The notes: generated by a model from the letters alone, not told the origin. DNA of 64,000 bases from Boesenbergia rotunda (GCA_024364735.1 JAGFNQ010010100.1:112805-176804); one strand, 5' to 3'; shown: positions 31,221 to 44,234, numbered from the stretch's first letter. Program-made: numbers and translations.

Positions 31221-32181
31221 TGATCCTGTCGACAAGCGAAGATCGGCTCTCGCTCAGATGATCCGGTCTGACCAAGACGACCCGGTCTACTGTAGAACAG
31301 GAGGTCGGGGTCGGGCTTAATCACGAGTCAGATACCACCCCTCGGGTCGGACAAAAATGGGGCACTCAAAGGGGAGTTGAGGTTGCAAAATGGCAGCAAT
31401 CCTCTCCTTGGAGCCCCAAGGGGGGTTTATATAGGGGAGGGGAAGCTCTCTGCTTTGTCAGAGCTGTCATGTCTCATTAAGGAATGGTCAGTTGGCAGAC
31501 TGAACTAATGGCAGCCTTAGCTGCTCTGTGAGACTGCCACAGCCGCTTGACAGTCTGTCTAGGTTGTCCCCTCTGACCCCCATTAATGTTGGCGGCTCTG
31601 TCAGGTCATGACTATGTCAAAAATCCTCTTCTGATAATGGGGAGATTCGGATGATCTTTAGGGTCGGCCACTCTGGGTCGGCTACTCTGGGTCGGCCACC
31701 CTGGGTCTGTCACTCTGGGTCGGCCACCCTGTCACTCTGGGTCGACCATCCTGGGTCAGTCACCCTGCCACTCGGGGTCTGCCACTCGGCCACTCGGGGT
31801 CGGCCACCCTGTCACTCTGGGTCAGCCACCCTGCCACTCTGGGTCAGCCACCCTGGCACTCTGGGTCGGCCACCCTGGGTCAGCCACCCTGGGTGACCCC
31901 GACCGGGAGACCTATTGCTTACCGAACACTTATGAAGAGATATGACAAAACGCTTCTGCTTTATCCCGACTAAACTTTCCCGACCGGTGATCCCCGACCG
32001 CTAAAGCTCTCGGCCGGGTACGTCTGCTCGGGTGCCACTGATTGGGCCCTATCTCCTGATCCTTTTAGCCAGATCAGTATCTAGCGCACTAATCCGATAC
32101 TGAACCTGACCCACTTTGTCTGACCCAGACCCAATCCGACCGGGCCCCTAATCAGCTCCAAAAACTTACCCGACCGGATCA
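31221..32181 (-). repeat. G2 5' LTR
   Basis: 961 bp, partner of 27265-28210. The GGTCGGCCACCCTG minisatellite is at about 31660-31895 with extra units. It ends CCGGATCA, followed by the target duplication TTCTC. Confidence 0.9.
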
Positions 32182-32603
32182 TTCTCGATTATATTATCTA
32201 AAAACTGCAGATCCTAGGTTACAGTTTACACACAAATATAGAAATAGTAATAACTTTCATAAATAATATAGAGAAAGATTAAAAAATTTAAATTTGGATC
32301 ACGTCAAGTATCCACGTTGGACATCACTTATAAAAGTTTAAGTCAAAATGTACAGAGGTTGCCACAAATGAATTGTTGACTAACGTGTGCAGTGTTATCA
32401 TTTTGAGGTCTGAGATTAAAATCTAACAAAGTTAATGTGTCTATTCTCCCCATGCGCTAGCCACAACATCTGAATTAGTAGTTTCTATAATTTATCTCTT
32501 CCGTCTTAATTCAGGGATGGATTGGCGGGATGTTAAAGATGAATATATCATCTTTTACCATCATATAAAAAGGTACAAACTATCATTTCTATATATATAT
32601 ATA
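32182..32603. repeat. Dispersed repeats D and R (second copies)
   Basis: 32182-32271 matches 53513-53601 (TTCTCGATTATATTA..., then AAATATAGAAATAGTAATAA). 32272-32600 is a diverged direct copy of 26785-27190. G3 then inserted into the TA run at 32590-32603. No gene. Confidence 0.75.
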
Positions 32604-33548
32604 TGATCCCGGCCTTGCTCACGGGTCGCTCGGCCCGCTCAGCCAGCCAGCCTGGCGCCACGAAGGCCCAGTAGAAGAGCGGCCTCACCAGGGAAATCCT
32701 TGAGCCAGGAAACTCTTGAGGCGCTCGCCGACCGACCCCAGGCAGGGTGGGTCGGGTCGATTCCGAGCATCTCCTAACTCAGTCACTTAAACCCGCACCC
32801 CGACTCGAATCGGGCCAGGCCATTCAGTCGGGCGCATGGCGACCCACGCTCCCTCGGCATCCCCTGGATGGGACAACTCATAGAACCGAGACGAAGCCAG
32901 ACAGACATAGCCAATAGACCCTCGACTCAGGGTGTACCCCGCGACTCAACTCTCCCAGTCGGACGCGTGGCGGCCCACGCTCCCTGGCCATTACCCGACC
33001 CAGTCCTCGACACTTGGACTCGCCGGTCGGCGCTCGGGCTATGGACTAGATCGTCCCTACGCCGCCCTATGACATTACATCCGGGGTACGATCTTGACGT
33101 TGGGATACTATGCGTCTTACCCATTTGTGACACACCTCGCGGTTATCTCGCCAATTCAGTACCTTCGTACTGCCCAAGCACCCCGCGCCATGCCACGATA
33201 CTTTCAGGTGCTCTCATAACGAGCTAACAGGTACCACACCCTTGTCTTGTCGACATGGACAGGGGTTGTCAGCTCCCCTGGGTATATAAGCCCTCCACTC
33301 CTCATTTCACAGGTATGCGCGCGAGCTCTCTCTTCCACTATATTTCCATTTGCTCCCCTATATTTCCTGCGGATACTGACTTGACCGTCGGAGTGCCTTG
33401 CCGGGGAAACACCCCGGCGGGTTTGCTAACGGTCGCTATTTTGCAGGCAGGGGCCAGGTCAGAGCCAGGTCGGCACCACTCAGCCGCTCGTGTCGCTCGG
33501 GAGACCATCCCGCTTTTGGGACTTCCACCTCGCTTCGCGACAGGATCA
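32604..33548 (+). repeat. G3 5' LTR
   Basis: 945 bp, TGATCCCGGC...CAGGATCA. Dyad modules GCATGGCGACCCACGC and GCGTGGCGGCCCACGC lie at about 32836-32851 and 32965-32980. A GTATATAAG TATA-like box is at 33281-33289. Near the end, CTGACTTGACCGTCGGAGTG is followed by a GCCGGGG / CCCCGGC hairpin (33376-33418), matching G1 U5. Confidence 0.88.
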
Positions 33549-33568
33549 AATTTGGAGCTAGAAGGAGG
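33549..33568 (+). promoter_or_regulatory. G3 primer-binding site
   Basis: TTTGGAGCTAGAAGGAGG follows the 5' LTR, almost the same as the G1 site on its own strand. It sets the element on the plus strand. Confidence 0.75.
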
Positions 33569-33592
33569 GACACTCAGCCTGATCGGAAGTGT

Positions 33593-34951
33593 ATGATGGA
33601 AGCGCCCAACCAGGTCGTGATGACCGTTACTCCCGAGGAGTACGAGCTCCTCTCGGCCGCCCGAGCTCGAGGAACCCCACTAAGGCTGTCACACGCTGAG
33701 GGCCCAGCGGCTCGGCCCCAGGAGCCCGTGGCGCATAATCCCTCAGGGGGTCGGGGAAATGTCGCTCCTCCAGGGAGAGACTCGACCCCCTCCCTCACAC
33801 CTGCGCACCACAGCCGGGCCGATGCAGTGCAGCCCGCACCGGTCGAAGCATCTGTGTCCAGCCGAACGCGTAGGCTGCGCCTGGATAAGGGAAAAGCCCT
33901 AATCGGCACGCTGCCGCCTGATCGGGCACACAACCCTTTTGCTTCGTGGATCTTGAAGGAACCGGTTCCCCGACACCTTAGATTCTTTACCATACCTGAG
34001 TACGCTGGCGCCACCGACCCCTGAAGAGCACCTTATGAAGTTTGAGAGTGCCGCCCTGTTGCACCAATACCCTGAAGGTGTACAGTGTCGGGTGTTCCTG
34101 ACAACGCTCTCGGGATCCACTCAACGGTAGTTCAGTCAGATACACAACGGGTAGATCTCCAGTTTCGAGGAGCTTAGGAGGACATTCCTCCAGCACTTCG
34201 CCAATAGCCGAAGGCATCACAGGACAAGCATCAACCTGTTTGCCCTCAAGCAAGGCCCGAAAGAGTCACTTCGGGCATACATCAAGATTTAATGGGGTGG
34301 CCCTGGACGTTCCAACCGCTGGGCCAGAGGTATTGATCAGTGATTTCTCCCAAGGACTGCAGGAGGGAGATTTCTTTCGCTCGCTCATCCGGAAGCCCCC
34401 AAGGACTTTGACGACCTATTAGGGAAGACAACCAAATACATTAATGTGGAAGAAACACAAGCCGTGCAAAAGAAGGAGCCGGCCAGCGCGCCACTCCCGA
34501 CTCCCGGGCAGTATAATCGATCGCCTGGCGGGCCCATTCGTAGCCCGTGGGGGTCCACTGACCGAGCTAGGGCAGAGCATCGGCAAGTGCAGCAAGTGGC
34601 TCAGGGGTGTCTGCCGACCCGCTGGAGGCCCTACTACGCATTCCATCACAGCCACACCCACGACACAGAAGAGTGACGTTGTCAGGTTGGACGGGGTCAA
34701 GAACCCCAGACTGCCACTCAAAGACGAAGAAGGCATGCCCCCTCGGGCCGGGCCCAGGTCGAGAAGGACGAAACCTCCCCTCAGACGACGGAGGACCCGA
34801 ACACGAGCCTCCGCTCGCTCGGGGCTTGTTCGTGTCGGAAGAGCAAGCAGAGATAGAGGAGCGACAGACCAACTGGCAAAATGCCATTCGGGGAGGAGTA
34901 CACATGATTTCCGGTGGGCTAGCCCGAGGAGGCTCTCGCCAGGCAGGATGT
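33593..34951 (+). pseudogene. Gag remnant with protease start (G3)
   Basis: Starts ATGATGGAAGCGCCC. The first 143 residues are open and match G1 Gag (TVTPEEYELLSAA, EPVPRHLRFFTIPEYAGATD). A frameshift at 34021, a TAG near 34127, a second stop near 34152 and a frameshift near 34290 break the Gag domain, but FLTTLSGSTQR, LKQGPKESLRAYI and FSQGLQEGDFFRSLIRKPP remain readable. A Cys/His-type segment (YYAFHHSHTHDTEE) and the lead-in to protease, GGVHMISGGLARG, follow. Coding then stops at 34951. Pol is missing. Nonfunctional. Confidence 0.85.
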
Positions 34952-35027
34952 TAGAAAAAGTTGTACTCTGTAAACTCACGGGAATAGTGGAAGATCTGCC
35001 TTCTCGTATGAATGGCCAAGTGACCCA

Positions 35028-36981
35028 GACTCTCGCCCTCGCGAGTTATAAGTGGGCCTGCTCCACTACCATCGGCTCGACTCTCAGCCGGACGCGTGGC
35101 GACCCACGCTGCATGAGATGTCCCCGACCAAGAAGCCAGACTCTCGCCCTCGCGAGTTATAAGAGGGCTTGCTCCCACGACCCTCGGCTCGGCTCTCAGT
35201 CGGACGTGTGCCGACCCACGCTCCCTGAGATGTCCCTGACCGAGAAGCCAGACTCTCGCCCTCGCGAGTTATAAGTGGGCATGCTCCCACGACCCTCGAC
35301 TTGGCTCTCAGCCGGACACGTGGAGACTCACGTTCCCTGAGATGTCCCCGACCGAGAAGCCAGACTCTCGCCCTTGCGAGTTATAAGTGGGTCTGCTCCC
35401 ACGACACTCGACTCGACTCTCAACCGGACGCGTGGCGACCCACGCTCCCTGAGATGTCCCCGACCGAGAAGTCAGACTCTCGCCCTTGCGAGTTATAAGT
35501 GGGCATGCTCCCACGACCCTCGGCTCGGCTCTCAACCGGACGCGTGACGACCCACGCTCCCTGAGATGTCCCCAACCGAGAAGCCAGACACTCGCCCTCG
35601 TGAGTTATAAGTGGGTCTGCTCCCACAACCCTCGGCTCGGCTCCCAGTCGGACGCCTGGTGACCCACGCTCCCTGAGATGTCCCCGACCAAGAGGCCAGA
35701 CTCTCGCCCTCGCGAGTTATAAGTGGGCTTGCTCCCACGACCCTCGGCTCGGCTCTCAGCCGGACGCGTGGCGACCCACGCTCCCTGAGATGTCCCCGAT
35801 CGAGAAGTCAGACTCTCGCCCTCGCGAGTTATAAGTGGGTCTGCGGCCACGACCCTCGGTTCGGTTCCTAGTCGGACGCGTGGCGACCCATGCTCCCTAG
35901 ATGTCCCCGACCGAGAAGCCAGACTCTCGCCCTCGCGAGTTATAAGTGGGCATGCTCCCACGACCCTCGGCTCGGTTCTCAGCCGGACTCGTGGCGACCC
36001 ACGCTCCCTGAGATGTCCCCGACCGAGAAGCCAGACTCTCGCCCTCGCGAGTTATAAGTGGGCATGCTCCCACGACCCTCGACTCGGCTCTCAGCCGGAC
36101 GCGTGACGACCCATGCTCCCTGAGATGTCCCCGACTGAGAAGCCAGACTCTCACCGTCGCAAGTTATAAGTGGTCCTGCTCCCACGACCCTCGGCTCGGC
36201 TCTCAACCGGACGCGTGACGACCCACGCTCCCTGAGACGTCCCCGACCGAGAAGCCAGACTCTCGCCCTCGTGAGTTATAATGGGCATGCTCCCACGACC
36301 CTCGGCTCGACTCTCAGTCGGACGCGTGGCGACCCACGCTCCCTGAGATTTCCCCGCCTGAGAAGCCAGACTCTCGCTCTCGCGAGTTATAAGTGGGCGT
36401 GCTCCCACGACCCTCCGCTTGGCTCCCAGTTGGACGCGTGGCGACCCACGCTCCCTGAGATGTCCCCGACCGAGAGGCCAGAGTCTCGCCCTCGCGAGTT
36501 ATAAGTGTGCCTGCTCCCATGACCCTCGGCTCGGCTCTCTGCCGGACGAGTGGCGACCCACGCTCCCTGAGATGCCCCCGACCGAAAGGCCAGACTCTCG
36601 CCCTCGCGAGTTATAAGTGGGCATGCTCCCACGACCCTCGGCTCGGCTCTCAGCCAGACGCGTGGCGACCCACGCTCCCTGATATGTCCCCGACCGAGAA
36701 GCCAGACTCTCGCTCTCGCGAGTTATAAGTGGGTATGCTCTCACGACCCTCTGCTCGGCTCCCAATCGGACGCGTGACAACCCACGCTCGCTGAGATGCC
36801 CCTACCGAGAAGCCCGACTCTCGCCCTCGCGAGTTATAAGTGGGCATGCTCCCACGACCCTCGGCTTGCCTCCCAGTCGGACGCGTGGCGACCCACGCTC
36901 CCTGAGATGTCCCCGACCGAGAGGCCAGAGTCTCGCCCTCGCGAGTTATAAGTGCACCTGCTCCCATGACCCTCGGCTCGG
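35028..36981. repeat. 112-bp tandem array, left part, about 17 copies (G3)
   Basis: Unit of 112 bp: CTCGC...GCGAG hairpin next to GTTATAAG, GGGCATGCTCCCACGACC, then CGGACGCGTGGCGACC and CACGCTCCCTGAGATGTCC. Copies vary by point changes and rare 1-bp gaps. Open frames of 60-118 codons repeat every 112 bp on both strands and are artefacts. A1 interrupts the array at 36982 and the array resumes at 46965. Confidence 0.95.
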
Positions 36982-39718
36982 TGATAAGTACCATTTTTAT
37001 TGATTATTTTAATTGCTAAAATCCATGTTTGACCCATGTTTTTATTGCTTAATTGTGATTTTACCCTAGGTTTTAGGATTTTATCTTATTTTGGACTTAA
37101 TTGCAAAATTACATAATTTTTGAATTATTTGGCCACTAATTTTCTGATATATTTTTGTAGGCATGAAAGGATCCTGGACCTAGGGTACACTGGGTCAAAC
37201 TTGAGTCGGATGTGAACCGGATCGAATTATCAAGCCTACGATTAATCCGGGCCGTCCGATTCAAGAGCGGCTAGATCTGAGCCATCCGGGACGATCTGAA
37301 GCAATCCGAGCTAGGGTTAGGGTTGATCAAGCTCCATGATCAAGATCTGAAGGTTTCATCCCAATCAGAGCTAAATCAACCGTTGGATCAAGCTTGGAGG
37401 GCTCTAAAGCGTCCATTCACAGATTGAGTTGATCTGGACCATCCGTTGCAAATCTGGAGGATCCGAGCTACCACGAGGCAGATCCTGATCCCAGATCATC
37501 ATCATAAAAGTTTGGCTCCAATCAGAGCAAAATCAGCCGTTGGATCTCCTCCAATCAATCTGAGCCGTCCAATTTTAATTACTTAAGGAAAAATTTGGCC
37601 GCAGCAACCTTCGTCGCGTTTCCTCGCCGCTACAGTAGGTTCTTCGTGTTCTTAGCATTTTCTTCCGTTTTTCTTTCATTCAAGGGGCGCGACCCCTCAA
37701 TTCTTCATCAAGATCAAGATTTGGATCATTGGAGATAGCTAGGGTGGAGAGTTCAGCTCAGATTTCATCCGGACAGAGTTTGTTTGAGGGTTTCGGCACT
37801 CTTTGTGGTTCGGGAGCTGACATCTCAGCTACAATCAAATTCCGACGACTTGAGCCACTTGTAGGGGTTCTCAGGTGAGATCAAGTCTTCTCCAAATCAC
37901 CATGCAGCTCAACAACTGAGATTGAAGCTTTCGGATTGGAAATTTCCCCAATTGTGCAGTTTGAGTAGATTCGACCAACTGAGCTGTTCTCCAATCGATT
38001 TGCTGAGCCTAGGGGTTCGAAGCCAGCTCTTGCTTGACGACCAAGAAGATTTTGAGCTCGTGGAAGATTGAGGAGTAGTTTAACTCGTTTAATTTCATGT
38101 TTAGTAGCTGTAATCTTAATATCTGCCATATTCTGTTTCTGCACTTTAGTTTCAGCTGCTGTAGTTAACATTACGGATTTAATTCTGTTTAATTAGTGGT
38201 TTTAATCTGTTCTTCTATGAGTTAGCTAGTTTGTTTAGTTAATTCTCCACTTAATTTTACTTGTTTTGCAATTTTAAGCTTGAGTATCAGCTGTGCCATA
38301 ATTCTTTCTGCGTGCCAAGTTTTATTCCTCAATTCTGCATCTTCTTTCAATTTCGATTCTTGTATAGTTAATTCCCTGCCATCAAAGATCGCATTTAGTA
38401 TATGAATGCATTAGAGTTGATCTTGTTTTCCAGCTAATTCTATTTCTGAACTTTTAGCTCAGCCTTTGTGTATAAATTCTTCCAATTCATTTCTGCAATT
38501 CTGAATTGCAGTCCTTCCATTCGAATTTCTGCAACTTGAATCCATTAGCTGTGCTAGTTCATTTTATTCTATACCTTGTCGGCTATCATTTCTGAATGTT
38601 GTATTAGTGAGGTTCTGCATTTAGATCACAGCACTTGGATTCCTTGATTTGTTCGGACTTGCATCCACTTTGTTGCTGAAATTCTGATACAGAGTTTGTA
38701 TTTTCTGCACATGTTGTGTATCAGACTTTTTTTTGTATCAAGTTCTGTCTAGCTTCTGAGAATCTTATCTTACTTTGAATTGGTGCATTCAACTGAAGTT
38801 TGGACATGTTTGTTGCTGATCAGTTTCGAATTCTGAACTATGTTGGTTGCTGAAATTTCACAGTCCATTTCTGCAAATTCTGCAGTTTTGGGTTTGTCCA
38901 GCTTCAACGTCTTGATTGATCAGTATTTTGAGGTTGAATGTCTACATTTATCCCTGCGTATCACTGAATTCACAGCTGTACTTTCCCAGCTTAATAGATT
39001 CATTCAATTCTGAATTGGCAGCCTCATCCTTGGCACAAAGCATTGGCTTTGGCACAATTGTTTCCTTTGCGTGTCAACTATTTTTTTGGCTCTGATTTGT
39101 ATCAAGACCAAGCCTATTTTTAATGTATATTCAAGCCTGAAAATCATCTCTTTCGCATTGGGTTGGTTCTGAATTGTATTTTCATCTCGGCACCTAAGCT
39201 TTATTTAGTGTGTATCAAGTTTTGGGTGCATGTATCTTGTATCAAGTGAGCTTTACAATGACTTTGTATCAAACTGTTTATAGATTGTCTAGTCTTTGGT
39301 TGTTTTGAATGGCAAAACCTTAAGCTACACTCTGCATTAGTGAGTCTCGGATTTAGTTTTGATTTCCTGAAGTTTGCAAAATTGCATAAGTGGATTTACT
39401 TGCTCTTTGGTTGAATTACTAATTGCTATCACCTTGCTTTGCCCCTTAGTTTGGTTTCCTTTATTTTCTTGTGTTTCATGTCCAAATTTACAACCCAAAA
39501 CCCAATTCACATTCGAAACCCAAAATTCACAAACGACACCTAAATACAAGCGCGAATCAAACAACTTCAACTAGCCCCGAGAAAAAATACGACCTGTGGC
39601 CCCTATATTACATTTTCATACTTTTGATTGTAAAAGGGTTTCCAGCATTTCATTCACATCTAAATCTGATGAGCCCACACTTTCGTGACAACTTTAATTA
39701 GTATATCTGGGCTTGTCA
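36982..39718 (+). repeat. A1 5' LTR
   Basis: Starts TGATAAGTACC and ends GGGCTTGTCA. The first 600 bp contain several CCGTTGGATC and CCGTCCGATTC-type repeats. The rest is T-rich with many CTGAATT and TTTCTGCA motifs, and one perfect inverted repeat pairs CTGCAATTC with GAATTGCAG at about 38496. No gene seen within it. Confidence 0.92.
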
Positions 39719-39723
39719 AATTT

Positions 39724-39740
39724 TGGCGCCGTTGCCGGGG
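39724..39740 (+). promoter_or_regulatory. A1 primer-binding site
   Basis: TGGCGCCGTTGCCGGGG lies five bases after the 5' LTR. It is the standard site of Athila-type plant Gypsy elements. Confidence 0.9.
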
Positions 39741-39954
39741 AAGCAACTAGTTGATTTGTTTGATTTTTGCTTGTATGCTTTTTGATATATCATTGGGTTC
39801 TGTTTTATTTTGCTTTATCTTTCATATACGATTGCTGCCATTTTTCTTGTTTGTTTTGTGACAGGGCTGAAGTTCAAAATGTTCCATCTACTTACAGCAG
39901 CCGTGTCAACAATTCCAACAAAACCAGCAACCAAATCAAATTTCCAACATTCCT

Positions 39955-40875
39955 GTGAAATTTTCAACAACCAAATCAGTTTTTTCAACCAATTGTCAGC
40001 CAATCAGCCAATTTCAGCACCATCAACATTTTCAACAGTTTCAGCATGGCACCACATTTCAGAATTTGATCAACAATCAGCAATTTCAGCACCATGGCAC
40101 AGTTTCAGCCCAATTACAACCATTTCAACAAATCAATTCAGCCATTAGTCCAGAATTTTCAGCCCCCTTATCAACAAGTCAATCACTTTTTCAAGGATTT
40201 CAGCATTTTAACCAAAATTTCCAGCCCATGCAACTTCAGTGTTCACCACCACAAATTCAACCTCAGATACAAGAATTCCAGGGCTACAATTTTCAGCAAT
40301 TTCCACCAAGTGGTGAACCAACTTTTCAGCAGTTTAATCAGTCTATTCAACCATTTGATCAACCCCCACAGTCTCAATTTCTACAAATGTGTCAACAAGA
40401 GCTTCAAAACCTCGAAAGGCAAATGAAACAAGTGGCTAATGATTTGAATCAGATAAAAGCCCAAAGAGCATAACAATTAGCTTCTCAAGCTATTCTTAAT
40501 TCTGAGAGCCCCGGAGTTGGTTTTATATCAGTTCAAGGTGACCCTAGTGCATGGCAAAGTCCTTCTTCAATTAATCTTGCAAATTTAGTAGAAGAAGAAG
40601 AAGAAGAATACATTAAAGTCTAGGCACCTACAGCATGCATTCCTCCGGAGACTCCTACTCAAAATCCATTGCCAAATTTTTCAGCTCAAGAAGAAGAAAC
40701 TGAAGCTCCACAGGACCATTCTAGACTTTTATTTTCTGATGATAGTATTATTGATGGTCCTAATCTTTCTAATATGTTGTTGCAGATATTACAGAGAAGA
40801 TGCATAGGAGATGATTCCATAGGTGTAGGGGATTGCACTAAGCCCCAGGGACCACCACAAGACTTAGATGAATGA
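39955..40875 (+). pseudogene. Gag C-terminal-like, Q-rich remnant (A1)
   Basis: One frame with internal stops at about 40471 and 40621. The first part is glutamine- and phenylalanine-rich (QFQHHQHFQQFQ). It is followed by SQFLQMCQQELQNLERQMKQ and LASQAILNSES, which resembles the NLE(K/R)Q...LPSQ segment near the end of Athila Gag. An acidic EEEEEEY run follows. The capsid-forming Gag domain and nucleocapsid knuckles are not visible. Probably a remnant retained for RNA packaging, if it has a role at all. Confidence 0.6.
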
Positions 40876-41209
40876 ACCAGAAGTGTAGGGACTTGCATGG
40901 TGGAAGCAAGCACCCAAGGATCACCAGTTGATTGTCCACCAGAGCCTGAGGCTGAAGAGGAGCATGAACTGACCAGGAGGAGACCACAGATACATCTACT
41001 ATTATAGAACCTCCAGGTATTATCCAGCACGCTCAGGTAAGTATTTCTCCTCTTTGTTCAGAAAAATGCAGTGAGGTACCTAGTGCTGATTTTATTGATT
41101 CTGATGATTTATTGATATACCTTGTGTAGAAATTGTTTGTGAAAATCCAATAGAGGTACCAAACATTGATTTATTGATCGTATGCATTACTTGATACATC
41201 CTTGTACAT

Positions 41210-41949
41210 ATGGATAGCGAAATAATTTTAGAGGCACCCATAATTGATGTAGTTTTTTATGATGAATCTCTTGATACATCTTTTGTGGATATGGATAGTG
41301 AAAATTTTTTAGAAGTGCCTGAAATTGATGTTATTTATTTTGATGAATCTCTTGCTATGTCTTATGCTGAGGTGAATGTGAAAAACTTATGGAGATATCT
41401 GATATTGATTTGATTGGCTGTGACACATTGCATGATACACCCTGGATGGAAAATAATTGTGAACTTTCTATTGATGAGCCAGAAATTGATTTCTTTATTT
41501 GTGATGAGAATCTAGATGTAAATTTTGTAGGAAATAATTTTGAAAATTTCATTGAGGCACCAGAATTTGATTTAATTGAATATGATGCAGTTTTGGATTC
41601 ATTTTATGCAGATACTAATATTATTTCATTTCTTTCTGACCCTGAACGCTTGAGAGAGGTATTACATTGTTTTGCAGGGTCCAGAAGACTTCAGGAGTGG
41701 GTGCTCCAACTGAACAGACTTCAGCCTTCTGGAAGGGCTTCTGAAAGGCATCAAGAAGGAGGAGAAGATCTTACTTTAATCCATTGCCCTCCATTCCTTC
41801 AATGGCTATTATACCTGAATCGCCTTCGGCCACCGGAGAAAATTTTTGCAAAGTTCAAGTGTGGGGGAGTCCTAATTCTCCCAGCTACCCATGGTCCTCC
41901 ACTACCAAGATGGAGGCTGCTTCTGGATAGACTCCGTCCACCAGAATAA
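41210..41949 (+). pseudogene. Acidic-repeat frame of unknown function (A1)
   Basis: Not a family I recognise. Four to five degenerate units of about 30 residues share the pattern E-x-PEID-x(4)-DE-x-L-x(3)-F/Y (for example EVPEIDVIYFDESLAMSY and DEPEIDFFICDENLDVNF). A 1-bp frameshift near 41388 separates the first two from the rest. The C-terminal part has three repeats ending LNRLQPSG, LNRLRPPEK and LDRLRPPE, each preceded by a W and leucines. The stop at 41947-41949 lies about 75 bp past an internal polypurine-like motif. No membrane segment or enzyme motif seen. Confidence 0.5.
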
Positions 41950-44234
41950 AGGGGAGTTTGATTCTTCTTGTATTTTCTTTTATCGCATTTTTCACTTTTA
42001 TGTTTTCTAGAGTAAATTTAATAAATAGACATTGTAAATACCATGTCTTTTCTTTTAGCACTTTTTCTTGCATGAGTGGAAATAAATGTATCCCTCTAGG
42101 TTATCTTCATGCATTTTAGAGTCTTTTGAAAATAAATTAAATTTGGTTGTTAAAACTTAGGATTTGAGTCATGGATGAATTCTTGGATGCTTGAGTACTA
42201 CTTGGTTTTAGATTCTTAATTGAGACTTGAGATGAATTATTTTGACCTAGTGAGAATTAGCCTTACTTTTGTGATACACATATGTCATTGTGCTCTAGAA
42301 CTTGCTTAGGTTCTTTCAAAATCATATTTCAATGATTGGATCACATCTATAGAGACTAATCCATTTATTTTCCTTTCCATATCAATTTTTAGCAATAATC
42401 ATGTTTATTCTCTTTTTCTTTACTTATTTCCTACTCTTACCCTCACTTTTCTATGGACTTGTTGTTTGAAATGTTTCTTAATGTTATTTTGCCCGAGACG
42501 GACAAAGATTTAAGTGTGGGGGAGTGACTAGCTTTTTGGAATGATTTGGTATCAAGGAGGCACTTCAATTCGAAGAAAAAAAAATTGCCAAAGGAGTTGA
42601 GTTTGATACCAAAAATGAGCAAGAGGATGGAAGCAAGTGGAAATCTGCATTTGGTTATTATACTTTGAAGATCTATGCAAGTTTGTGCTAAGTTGAGGAG
42701 CAAAAGGGCTGAAATGAAAGAAGAAAAAAAAATCTGTGCCAATTAGAAGGGGAACAAAAGAAAAAGAAAGTTGTGCCAAAGTTCACCCTGCTAGAAGATG
42801 AATTGCATGCTTAACAACTCAATTTGGAGCTCTTGAAATTGAACAAACTGATCTGAATTGAAAGAAATGCAAGAATGACTGAAAAGAGATGAAATCTGCA
42901 ATGAGGAGAACCATGGCAACAAATGAAGAAAACTTGCTGAAAATTTCTGTGAATCTACATTTTGGGCAGAAATTTTGGGAATGAAGCTGTACTTTGCTAG
43001 GAAAATCAGTAAACTTTGTATCGAGCTCAACTGCAGCTGTATTAAACAGCTACCCTGAAGCTGAATAAATCTGAACTAATGCAGAAAAAAAATCTGTGTT
43101 AATCCACTTGCAAGGAGGCAGAAATTGTAGCTGAATTGCTGCTGATGGAGCTGTTCGACCACCCTACTAGAAGATGATTGAAGCTGCCTTTTGCTGTAGC
43201 AATCAGAACACAATATGCTAGAAGCTTAAATGCAGCTATTCAGAATTCGAAAGGGCTGAACAAAAGCTGAAAACAAAGAAAGAAAAATCAGTAAATGCAG
43301 TTTTTGAGTAGAACTTGTGTCAACTTGAAGCTGAATTTGATTTTTTGGGGCTGTGAATCAGGGAATAAAATTCGGAAATGCATCAAAGAATGTTGAGTAC
43401 ATCACAGCTGATAGAAACAGAATTTGGAAGCTGAGACAAAAGCAAAAAGAAACAGCAACAAGTTTGAAAACAGTTTGAGAAAATGAGAAGAGAAAAGAGG
43501 AAGCAAGATTGGCACACCATTGACTTGGCATCATAAATCAGTTAAGATACTCTCATCCAAATTGAAGATCTGCTCCATTACATTCTGAATTCACTAGAGA
43601 GAAAGAAAGAAAGAAAAAAATCTGAGAAAAGAGTGAAAGAAACAAGGTTGGCACAAAATTGGCAAACTTGGCACATTGAAACCAAGGAAGGGTTTTTCAT
43701 CCAAATCAAAGGCAATTACTTAAATTTGACCTCACCACACTTTGTTATTCACGAGAGGACTGAAAGGAGGGGCAAAGCACATTGGAAACATTTTTGAGCA
43801 ACCAAGTCTCCCACTCCATCAATTTTTCCATTTTCTTGATTTTTACTCCATTTCTTACCATTTTCCATGTTTTCACTTGTTTTTGTAGATGTGAATTCCT
43901 AATCATGAATAATGGTTGAGATTAGATAATAAGCAAGCCTATGGTAGTGCAAGAAGCATGTGTGTAAGAGTGAGCTCCACTTCCATCATCAAGTTAGAAT
44001 TTAAGAAGAGAGCCACCCAAAACTTCCCTTGAAAGGCTAGTGATTTAAATTCATCTCAATGACTCATGATGGATGAAAAGGCTAAGTTGTTGATTTAAGG
44101 ACAAGATACTAATCCATAGAGCTTAGATTTATGAGAATTGACAACCTTAGGTAATTTCTTTTCATTTGCTTCTAATTATGCTTAAGAAAGCCTAAGGGAT
44201 ACATATTTAGTTGTTTCGCGAGACGCTCAAGGTT
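41950..44234 (+). other. A1 3' noncoding region
   Basis: Purine-rich plus strand with GAAAGAAAGAAAAAAAT runs (for example 43600-43620) and no coding frames of note. A polypurine-like AAGTGTGGGGGAGT at 42512-42525 lies in a context (GAGACG, then TTAAGTGTGG) repeated at the functional tract at 44235. Confidence 0.6.

Larger units (their letters stand above)
27265..32181 (-). mobile_element. G2: deleted Tat-like Gypsy retrotransposon
   Basis: 4917 bp with two similar LTRs and a target duplication TTATC / TTCTC (one change). A related sequence without the insert at about 53485-53520 supports the insertion point. In its orientation it has a 5' LTR (32181-31221), a primer site, the first third of gag, a large deletion removing protease, RT, RNase H and most of integrase, the integrase C-terminus, a 144-bp array, a double polypurine block and the 3' LTR. 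It cannot move by itself. It carries no trace of the antisense gene found in G1 and G3. Confidence 0.88.

Noticed and set aside
34444..35274. Plus-strand 276-codon frame running from gag into the array
   Set aside because: It is out of frame with the recognisable Gag segments and continues into the repeat array, so it is a chance frame.
35028..36981. Regular repeats with a CRISPR-like look
   Set aside because: The sequence is a plant genome, units are contiguous 112-bp copies without unique spacers, and no cas genes exist. It is a retrotransposon tandem array.
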